Notes under the pieces: generated by a model
The model's database searches: none
The model's input: the letters and a program-made list of their open reading frames with translations, nothing else
Told to the model about the DNA's origin: nothing
Translations under genes and position numbers: made by a program
Part shown: piece by piece, positions 58,320 through 64,000 of the stretch
How positions within the stretch are numbered: the stretch's first letter is position 1
Layout of the letters: each line of letters starts with the position of its first letter
Assembly: GCA_036005065.1 (NCBI GenBank)
Contig: DASYQW010000065.1
Span: 42,985-106,984, forward strand
DNA from: Candidatus Methylomirabilota bacterium
GTDB taxonomy: Bacteria; Methylomirabilota; Methylomirabilia; Rokubacteriales; DASRDR01
DNA length: 64,000 bases
Direction: 5' to 3'

Positions 58320-59372
58320 TTGCCACGGCCCACGCCCCCCGCGATCCCGCGCGACCAGGACTCGGTCGTCGTCCGGCTGGGCGCGCGGGACACCACGCTC
58401 ACGAACCTCCGGAAGGCCTTCTGGCCGGAGCTCGGCCTGACCAAGGGCGACCTCCTGCGGTATTACCTCGCGGTGGCGCCCGCCCTCCTCCCGCATCTCC
58501 ACGACCGCGCCATGGTGATGAAGCGCTACCCCGACGGCGCCGCCGGGCCGTTCTTCTTCATGAAGCGCGCCCCCGAGCCCCGGCCGGACTGGATCGAGAC
58601 CTGCGCCATCGCCCACCGCTCCGGCAGCGTGATCCATTTCCCGGTCATCCAGGACGTCCTGGCCCTGCTGTGGGTCGTCAACCTCGGGTGCATCGACCTG
58701 AACCCCTGGTACGCGCGCTGCGACGACACCGACCGCCCGGACTTTCTCCACTTCGATCTCGACCCCACGCCCGGCGCGACCCTGGCACAGATCGCCGACG
58801 CCGCTCACCGGGTGCGCGAGGTGCTCGCCGAACTCGGCATGGCGCCCTTGGTCAAGACCACCGGCTCGCGCGGGCTTCACGTCTACGTCCCCATCCTGCG
58901 CGGGCCGACCCAGAAGCAGGTCTGGACTCTCGCCAAGGCGCTGGCCCTCGAGCTCGCCCGGCGGCACCCCGACCTCATCACCGCCGAGTACCGGGTCGCG
59001 CGGCGGCCCCGGCAGCACGTGATCGTCGACTACAACCAGAACGCGTGGGGGCGAACGCTCGCGTCGGTCTACTCCGTCCGGCCCACGCCGCACGCCACCG
59101 TGTCCACGCCGCTCCGGTGGGACGAGGTGAACCGCGAGCTGCGCATGGAGGCCTTCCGGATCGACACGGTGCCGGCGCGGCTCCGCGAGCGGGGCGACCT
59201 CTGGAAGCCACTGCTCGGGACCCGCCGCTACGACATCGGCCCCCTCCTGGCCCCGGCCGGGCGCTGGCTCTCCGGGCAGGCCCCCGTCGGTCCCGGGATC
59301 AAGGCACCGAAGGTCCCGTCCGTCCGCGGCCGGACGGGCCGCCGCCAGGCGGCCGCGCGACGGCGTGGCTGA
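58320..59372 (+). CDS. Stand-alone LigD-type DNA repair polymerase (AEP/primase fold)
   Basis: A 350-residue protein corresponding to the polymerase domain of the bacterial end-joining protein LigD, an archaeo-eukaryotic-primase-fold enzyme adding ribo- or deoxynucleotides at broken ends. The metal-binding pair is in LHFDLDP (Asp146 and Asp148), the His in SRGLHVYV (His187) and a third Asp in HVIVDYNQN. PFFFMKRAP and WPELGLTKGDLLRYY are also typical. Ligase and phosphoesterase domains are absent, and the C-terminal 40 residues are basic (RGRTGRRQAAARRR). It starts with TTG. Ku and a ligase are not in the window. Confidence 0.92.
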   Translation: MPRPTPPAIPRDQDSVVVRLGARDTTLTNLRKAFWPELGLTKGDLLRYYLAVAPALLPHLHDRAMVMKRYPDGAAGPFFFMKRAPEPRPDWIETCAIAHRSGSVIHFPVIQDVLALLWVVNLGCIDLNPWYARCDDTDRPDFLHFDLDPTPGATLAQIADAAHRVREVLAELGMAPLVKTTGSRGLHVYVPILRGPTQKQVWTLAKALALELARRHPDLITAEYRVARRPRQHVIVDYNQNAWGRTLASVYSVRPTPHATVSTPLRWDEVNRELRMEAFRIDTVPARLRERGDLWKPLLGTRRYDIGPLLAPAGRWLSGQAPVGPGIKAPKVPSVRGRTGRRQAAARRRG

Positions 59373-59390
59373 GGCGTTTCCGGGCGACCG

Positions 59391-60683
59391 ATGCCGCCGA
59401 TCATCTACAACCTCTTCCCGACGCTCGCCGGACCGGGTCCCGCCTGGATCGGCCATGCCGAGCGGGCTCGGGGGATGGGGTTCGACTGGCTCTACCTGAA
59501 CCCGCTCCATTCCCCCGGCTTCTCCGGGAGCCTTTACGCGATCAAGGACTACGAGCGGCTCCACCCGCTCCTCGACCCAGCCGGCGCCGGCGCGTCGCTG
59601 GACGCGCTCGCTCCGGTGATCCGGTCGATCCGGGACCTCGGGCTTGGCGTGATGATGGATCTCGTGATCAACCACACCGCCAGAGACAACCCGCTCGTCA
59701 CGACGCACCCGGAGTGGTTTCGCCGCGATGCGCGCGGAGAGATCGTGAGCCCGTCGGCCATCGATCCTGCCGACCCGGCGCAGGTCACGGTGTGGGGCGA
59801 TCTCGCGGAAATCGACAACGCCGGAGCCGTGGACCGGGAGGGTCTCTGGCGATTCTGGGAAGGCCTGGTCCAGCGCGCCCTCGACCTCGGGTTCACCGGA
59901 TTCCGCTGCGACGCCGCCTACAAGGTGCCGGCCGCCCTGTGGGCCCGGCTGCTCGCGCGGGGCAAGGCGGCCGACCCGGGCGTCCTCTTCGTCGCCGAGA
60001 CGCTGGGCTGCCGGCTCGAGGAGGTGGCGGCCCTCGCCACCGCCGGGTTCGACTACTTCTACAACAGCTCCAAGTGGTGGGACTTCGTCGCGCCGTGGTG
60101 TCTCGAGCAGCACGAGCAGTTCCGCACCGTGGCGCCCTCGATCTCGTTCCCGGAGTCCCACGACACCGCCCGCCTGGCCGCCGAGACCGGCGGGAGCGAG
60201 CCGGTCCAGCGCCAGCGGTACGCCTTTGCCGCCGTCTTCTCGGCCGGCGTCCAGATCACGGTGGGTTACGAGTTCGGCTTCCGCCGCGCACTGGATGTCG
60301 TCAAGACGCGGCCGTCGGACTGGGAGGCGCCGACCTTCGACCTGACGGGGTTCATCCGCGGCGTGAACGCGCTCAAGCGCACGCACCCGCTGCTGGCTGG
60401 CGAGGGCGTGCTCCGGCGCCGTGAGGCCGGGGCGGCCGACGTGACGGTGCTCGAGCGCCGGTCGGACGAGGCCGGCTCCCACCGCGGGCTGATCCTGGTG
60501 AACCGGAGCGTGGCGGAGGCGCGCGAAGTTTCCCCGGAGCCGACGGGCGTGCCCGGGGACCGCCTCTTCCGCCCCTGCCTCGAGGGCGCCCCATCGGACG
60601 GGACCCCGGTGCCGGAGACCGTCCGCCTGGCGCCGGCCGAGGTGGCCCTCGTGCTGAGTCCCCGCGCGCGCCGCCCCGCCTAG
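59391..60683 (+). CDS. GH13 (alpha-amylase family) enzyme, GlgE-like subgroup
   Basis: A 430-residue glycoside hydrolase family 13 protein with the barrel at residues 1-330 and a C-terminal beta domain. Conserved positions are DLVINHTA (90-97), nucleophile Asp174 in FRCDAAYK, acid/base Glu203 in VAETLG and Asp258 in ESHDTARL. The lack of typical starch-binding insertions and the short length point to an intracellular transglycosylase or hydrolase, perhaps near maltosyltransferase GlgE, although GlgE itself is longer. SD-like GAGGCG lies upstream of the ATG. It sits 18 bases after the polymerase gene. The TAG stop is followed by a palindromic element. Confidence 0.85.
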   Translation: MPPIIYNLFPTLAGPGPAWIGHAERARGMGFDWLYLNPLHSPGFSGSLYAIKDYERLHPLLDPAGAGASLDALAPVIRSIRDLGLGVMMDLVINHTARDNPLVTTHPEWFRRDARGEIVSPSAIDPADPAQVTVWGDLAEIDNAGAVDREGLWRFWEGLVQRALDLGFTGFRCDAAYKVPAALWARLLARGKAADPGVLFVAETLGCRLEEVAALATAGFDYFYNSSKWWDFVAPWCLEQHEQFRTVAPSISFPESHDTARLAAETGGSEPVQRQRYAFAAVFSAGVQITVGYEFGFRRALDVVKTRPSDWEAPTFDLTGFIRGVNALKRTHPLLAGEGVLRRREAGAADVTVLERRSDEAGSHRGLILVNRSVAEAREVSPEPTGVPGDRLFRPCLEGAPSDGTPVPETVRLAPAEVALVLSPRARRPA

Positions 60684-60687
60684 ACAA

Positions 60688-60757
60688 TGGGAGGGGGCCT
60701 CCGCGGCCCCCTCCCAGACCCACCCCCAAGAGTCGGTTGCGCGGGCAAAGCCCGCGC
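60688..60757 (+). repeat. Palindromic intergenic element, family 2, copy 2
   Basis: TGGGAGGGGGCC (60688-60699) and GGCCCCCTCCCA (60705-60716) form a perfect 12-bp stem with a five-base loop starting five bases after the GH13 TAG stop. The second hairpin GCGCGGGC/GCCCGCGC (60739-60757) follows, as in the copy at 40314-40405. Confidence 0.85.
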
Positions 60758-60819
60758 TCGGAGCGGAACACCGACCCGCGGCGGCTGGGCGAGGCGTTGG
60801 CGCGCGATCACTCCGACAG

Positions 60820-60891
60820 CCTCCGATGCCCCCCCTCGGTTGCGGCGGCACAGCCGCCGCTCGGAGCCCTGCTCGACGCATCCCCCGCTCG
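60820..60891 (+). repeat. Palindromic intergenic element, family 1, partial inverted copy
   Basis: The reverse complement of this stretch aligns with the GCATCGAG, GCTCCGAGCGGCGGC and GGGGGGGCATCGG parts of the elements at 1490-1594 and 19418-19523. Its core is GCGGCGGC (60842-60849) and GCCGCCGC (60853-60860). The hairpin that abuts the stop codon in the other copies is missing. With family 2 it fills most of the 302-base gap before the stress-protein gene. Confidence 0.65.
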
Positions 60892-60944
60892 GGGCGAGCT
60901 GCCGGGTTACTCCGACACACGCCCCGACTGATGCTACCGTAGGG

Positions 60945-60954
60945 GTGACGTCAC
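60945..60954. promoter_or_regulatory. GTGACGTCAC palindrome upstream of the stress-protein gene
   Basis: A perfect 10-bp palindrome lies 31 bases before the ATG of the universal stress protein gene. It resembles CRP/bZIP-like half-site pairs in form, but chance is possible at this length. Confidence 0.3.
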
Positions 60955-60985
60955 GGCCAAAACCCGCGGCCCGGGAGGAGGATCC

Positions 60986-61429
60986 ATGGCCATCAAGCGC
61001 ATCCTGCACGCGTCGGATTTCTCATCGGCTTCACGTCCTGCCTTCAGACTCGCCCAGGAGCTGGCCCGTGTATTCCGGAGCGAGCTGATCCTCTGCCACG
61101 CCTACCAGGTCGTGGTGCCCATGATGGCCGAGCTCCCACCTCAGATCCTGCAGGACATGTGGACGGCCCAGCGCCGAGGCGCGACGCGACGCCTCGACGC
61201 GCTCGCCCGGACCGTTCGAAGCGCGCGGATCCGGGTCTCCACGCTGCTGCTCGAAGGGCCACCGGCGACGGCGATCGTCCGCGCGGCGAAGCAGAAGCGC
61301 GCGGGCCTCCTCGTGCTCGGCACCCACGGCCGGACGGGCGTCACCCGGATGCTGCTGGGGAGCGTCGCCGAGCGCGTGGTGAGGACCGCGCGGTGCCCGG
61401 TGCTGACGGTGGGCACCGGCGGGCGCTGA
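60986..61429 (+). CDS. Universal stress protein (UspA family)
   Basis: A 147-residue single-domain universal stress protein. It begins KRILHASDFSSASRPAFRLA and shows the ATP-binding motif G-x2-G-x9-G-S in GTHGRTGVTRMLLGSVAERV, then RTARCPVLTV. It is therefore probably of the ATP-binding, phosphate-retaining class. A GGAGGAGG ribosome site precedes the ATG. These proteins support survival in starvation and stress; partner unknown. Confidence 0.93.
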   Translation: MAIKRILHASDFSSASRPAFRLAQELARVFRSELILCHAYQVVVPMMAELPPQILQDMWTAQRRGATRRLDALARTVRSARIRVSTLLLEGPPATAIVRAAKQKRAGLLVLGTHGRTGVTRMLLGSVAERVVRTARCPVLTVGTGGR

Positions 61430-61456
61430 GAGCCGCGAAGGGCTGCGGCTCGCGGG

Positions 61457-61714
61457 TTAGGCGGCGGCGGAGGTCGTGTCCCGCGCTGTCCGAGGCCGGC
61501 GCGGAGCGAGCAGCGACCAGAGCGAGAGCGAGCCCGAGGCGTCCGACGAGCGCGGCTCGGCGGCCGGGGCCGACGCTGCCTTGACTCGGCGCCGCTGGCG
61601 GCGGCGGAAACGCTCGATGAACGGGTAGTGTCCTTCCCGCTCCTTGAGCCCCCGCAGTGCGAGGACGGTCAAGCCCGGATCCAGCGTGACGCTTCGGTTG
61701 TCGTAGGGTCCCAC
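61457..61714 (-). CDS. Small basic protein of unknown function
   Basis: An 85-residue frame beginning with GTG at 61714, preceded by GGGAGG. The N-terminal half (MGPYDNRSVTLDPGLTVLAL, then REGHYPFIERFRRRQRRR) looks structured and basic; the second half is low-complexity. No known family. The ribosome site and orientation support it, but it is short and could be spurious. Confidence 0.4.
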   Translation of the reverse strand: MGPYDNRSVTLDPGLTVLALRGLKEREGHYPFIERFRRRQRRRVKAASAPAAEPRSSDASGSLSLWSLLAPRRPRTARDTTSAAA

Positions 61715-62011
61715 GCGGATTGCCTCCCTCCTGGTTGACCCGCAGGGGGATCAGGGCTTCCCCTTGCGGTTGACCCTTAGAGCTAGCAACCTAGGTGCCA
61801 TTACCCCTGATCGGGGGCCGCATGTTGCGGTTATTCGCAGGACGGGGCGTTTTTGCATCGAGACCAACGACTTCCCCGAGCCTCCGTTTCCCGATCGCCA
61901 GCCGACCGCGGCCCCGATCGGCGCACCCGGGGCCCGGACCTGCCGTGCACTTTGGACGCTTCGCGTCGGCCTTTTTTACACGTTCCAGGACCCGGTGGAA
62001 CGGGTAGCGCC
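61715..62011. other. 297-base gap with several hairpins; possible small RNA
   Basis: No protein gene is supported. The gap is locally AT-richer and holds, on the plus strand, stems CCCC/GGGG near 61806-61818 and CCGCA/TGCGG near 61819-61831, then a small hairpin GACGC/GCGTC (61955-61967) followed by GGCC and six T (61972-61977), which looks like an intrinsic terminator. CGTTCCA/TGGAACG (61981-62002) lies ten bases after the stop of the minus-strand NHL gene and may end it. A weak TTGACC/TAGGTG pair near 61768-61795 could be a promoter for a plus-strand RNA. Confidence 0.35.
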
Positions 62012-64000
62012 CTAGCGGGGTGGACCCGGCGCCTGGTAGGGAATCGAGACCTCGCGGCCGGCGGCGTCCGCGGCGATCCGCACGGATTGGTCGAAGACGA
62101 CGGCCTGGACCAGGCAGACGCCCTGGTTGTCGGTTCGGCAGTAGTAGAACGTGGCCGAGAGCGTGACGCGCGCCTGGCCCTCGGCCGGCTCGACCCGGAT
62201 CGGCACGCGGATCGGAAGCGTCGGAGCCTCCAGGCTCCGCTCGCGCTCCGCCTCGGCGACGGTGAGCCCCGCGCCCTCGATGCTCCGCACCCGGTAGACG
62301 AACGGAGCGCTCGGCGCGAGCTTGTAACCCGCCGGCAGGCGAATGTCGAGGACGAGCGTGCCGTCGCCTCCGGACCGGATCTCGAGCGGGGGACGCGTCA
62401 CCCGGGCCGTGTCGGGGAGCACATCGGCGAGGTCGCCGGCGGCACCGACGGTCGGTCGCGCGAGGTCGCGGAGAGCCAGCGTCGAGACCTCGCGCGTCGT
62501 CAGGTCCGCCACGCGGATCGCATGGTTGTTGGTGTCGGCGATGTACAGCTTCCCGGCGGCCACCGTGAGCCCGCCCGGCTCGAAGAAGCGAGCCGGGACC
62601 CCGTCCACGTGGCCCGGCGTGCCGTCGCCCAGAAGCGTCCTCACCCGGCGGGTCTGCGGGTCGAGGATCTTCACCTTGTGATTGTAGGTGTCGGCCACGT
62701 ACAGCATCCCGGCATGAAAGGCGACACCGAGGGGATGCTGGAGCCGCGCCGCATCCCCCTCGCCGTCCACGTCGCCGAATTCGAACAGGCCCACTCCCAC
62801 CAGGGTCCGCACCTCGCCCGTGGGATCGAGATCGGCCGAGCGGATCGCGCTCGCCTCGCTGTCGGCGAAATAGAGCTGCCGGCCGTCGGTCGCGAGCCCG
62901 CTCGGCTGGGCCAGCTCCGCTCCGGCGAGCGGCCCGTCCGTCAGATCCTCGGACCCGCGGCCCGCGTGCGGCCGGATCTCGCCGCTCGGGAGGTCGAGCG
63001 CCCAGAGCTGGTGCGGCCCCGCCATGGCGATGTAGAGGGTGTCCTTCACGACCGCGAGGTCCCACGGGGAGTTCAGCCCGACGCTCCCCGCCGGACCCCG
63101 GGCCGCGCGAGCCTGGCCCTGCTGGCCCGTGCCGGCGACCGTCGTCACCCGGCGCGCCTCGAGATCGAGCTTCCGGATCAGGTGGTTCTGCCGGTCGGCG
63201 ACGTAGAGGCGGTCGCCCGCGACCGCCATCCCCTGGGGATGATCGAAGCGCGCCTCGGCAAAGCCGCCGTCGCGGACGCCGGCCTCGGGTCCGCCGACGA
63301 CGTCGAGGACCTGGCCGTCCCGGCGGGCAATGACGATGCGGTGGTGGTTGGTGTCGGCGATGAAGAGCCGATCGGCGGCCGGGTCGGCGACGACCTTGCC
63401 CGGAAACGACAGCAGGCTCGGTCCGAGCCGGTGACGCTCGAGCGCGAGCGGAATCGGCCGCTCGTCCAGCACGCCCCGGGCGCGCGCGTCGGCGACGAGG
63501 ATGCCGACGACGCGGTCGAGGGCCTCGTAGTGCCCCTCGCCTTCGGCGCCGCCGACGAGGTCCCCGTCGGCGTCGATGACGACGAGGGTCGGCCAGGCCC
63601 GCACGCGGTAGGCGCGCCAGATCCGGAAGTCGCGGTCGTTCACGACCGGGTGGTCGCGGCCGTAGCGGAGAATCGCCTGCCGGATCCGCTCGGATTCACC
63701 TTCGTTGGCGAACTTCGCCGAGTGGACGCCGATCACGACGAGCGCCGGGCCGTACGTGGCCTCCAGGCGCTTGAGGTCGGCGATCACGTGCAGGCAGTTG
63801 ATGCAACCGTACGTCCAGAAGTCGAGGAGGACCACCTTCCCGCGGAGGGCCCCGAGGGTGAGCGGCCGGTCGACGTTGAACCAGGCGGCGCCGCCGTCGA
63901 GCTCGGGCGCGGTGACGACCTCGATCAGGCGGGGCCGCTCCGGTGCCGCGTCCTGCGCCCCGAGATCGCGGAGCCCGACCAGCACGCCCAGGCCGAGCGC
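62012..64000 (-). CDS. Thioredoxin-like and NHL-repeat protein (5' end outside window)
   Basis: The visible 662 residues start within a hydrophobic stretch (ALGLGVLVGL) that is probably the end of a signal peptide or anchor, so the gene begins beyond the right edge. A thioredoxin-like domain follows (about 30-165 of the visible part) with the redox pair in YGCINCLHV and a cis-Pro in RAWPTLVVIDADG. Then come about five or six NHL beta-propeller blades, each with GLFIADTNHHRIVIA-like repeats (DRLFIADTNHHRIV, LYVADRQNHLIRKL, LYVADTYNHKVKIL, LYIADTNNHAIRVA). The C-terminal domain (about 545-662) is beta-rich with two Cys (CRTDNQGVC). The fusion resembles the NHLRC2 protein of animals. It is probably extracytoplasmic and redox-active. 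Confidence 0.87.
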   Translation of the reverse strand, partial: ALGLGVLVGLRDLGAQDAAPERPRLIEVVTAPELDGGAAWFNVDRPLTLGALRGKVVLLDFWTYGCINCLHVIADLKRLEATYGPALVVIGVHSAKFANEGESERIRQAILRYGRDHPVVNDRDFRIWRAYRVRAWPTLVVIDADGDLVGGAEGEGHYEALDRVVGILVADARARGVLDERPIPLALERHRLGPSLLSFPGKVVADPAADRLFIADTNHHRIVIARRDGQVLDVVGGPEAGVRDGGFAEARFDHPQGMAVAGDRLYVADRQNHLIRKLDLEARRVTTVAGTGQQGQARAARGPAGSVGLNSPWDLAVVKDTLYIAMAGPHQLWALDLPSGEIRPHAGRGSEDLTDGPLAGAELAQPSGLATDGRQLYFADSEASAIRSADLDPTGEVRTLVGVGLFEFGDVDGEGDAARLQHPLGVAFHAGMLYVADTYNHKVKILDPQTRRVRTLLGDGTPGHVDGVPARFFEPGGLTVAAGKLYIADTNNHAIRVADLTTREVSTLALRDLARPTVGAAGDLADVLPDTARVTRPPLEIRSGGDGTLVLDIRLPAGYKLAPSAPFVYRVRSIEGAGLTVAEAERERSLEAPTLPIRVPIRVEPAEGQARVTLSATFYYCRTDNQGVCLVQAVVFDQSVRIAADAAGREVSIPYQAPGPPR

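Noticed and set aside
57402..60920. Minus-strand frame of over 1100 codons upstream of the Doc antitoxin
   Set aside because: It is antisense to the LigD polymerase and GH13 genes and has low-complexity translation. Only the last 64 codons are a real gene.
1..64000. CRISPR arrays, rRNA, tRNA, intact insertion sequences or integrases
   Set aside because: I looked for regularly spaced repeats, tRNA-like cloverleaf ends, and transposase or recombinase motifs in both strands and found none that I could support.

Overview
The window is very GC-rich, densely packed chromosomal DNA from an uncultured-type soil or sediment bacterium. It has many solute-binding-protein (SBP) transporters, diverse catabolic oxidoreductases and hydrolases, two toxin-antitoxin (TA) pairs, and GC-rich palindromic elements placed right after stop codons. 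This mix resembles Candidatus Rokubacteria/Methylomirabilota-like genomes. That is an inference from style only, because there is no rRNA or other marker gene here.

Layout. 1-2.5 kb: start of a peptide-type SBP gene, then a zinc-ribbon/bactofilin pair. 2.7-6.9 kb: divergent AceE-like E1/transketolase and IlvD/Edd-type dehydratase. 7.1-10.1 kb: minus-strand cassette of a PaaA-like diiron protein, an EntE-like aryl-AMP ligase and two small unknown proteins. 10.2-15.4 kb: a NitT/TauT-type ABC system, with permeases on plus and ATPase and SBP on minus, the SBP being translationally coupled to a ThDP enzyme. 15.6-19.3 kb: membrane protein, a 1.67-kb module (secreted protein plus TauE/SafE permease) bracketed by a perfect 31-bp direct repeat, and an enolase-superfamily enzyme. 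19.5-28.7 kb: SDR, DppC, DppB and four tandem paralogous SBPs, without ATPases. 28.8-38.8 kb: an apparent eight-gene operon running pyruvate dehydrogenase E1alpha, E1beta, E2, E3, MFS transporter, alpha/beta hydrolase, amidase and a GHL-type ATPase. 39-43 kb: unknown membrane protein, a DUF2628-type protein, a luciferase-like monooxygenase and a haloalkane-dehalogenase-like hydrolase. 43.1-48.5 kb: DUF4242 protein, large cyclase/AAA regulator, AmpG/BT1-like MFS and a membrane protein. 48.7-49.5 kb: two decayed genes fused by deletion. 49.5-50.2 kb: Phd/YefM-RelE type TA pair. 50.3-53.9 kb: DUF2339 and DUF3999 pair. 53.9-57.4 kb: second enolase-superfamily enzyme, orphan histidine kinase and a Doc-type TA pair. 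57.7-60.7 kb: conserved unknown protein, stand-alone LigD polymerase domain and a GH13 enzyme. 61-64 kb: universal stress protein, a small basic protein and a thioredoxin/NHL-repeat protein cut by the window end.

The genes fit a heterotrophic, scavenging life: uptake of peptides or other organic solutes, oxidation of aromatic, halogenated and sugar-acid compounds, and entry of pyruvate through a full PDH complex. Many adjacent genes overlap by 4 bp, so translational coupling is common. Two MFS genes seem to start at CTG codons overlapping the previous stop. Several promoter-like TTGAC boxes have an 18-bp spacer, and two would give leaderless mRNAs. No rRNA, tRNA, CRISPR array, intact insertion sequence or integrase was seen.
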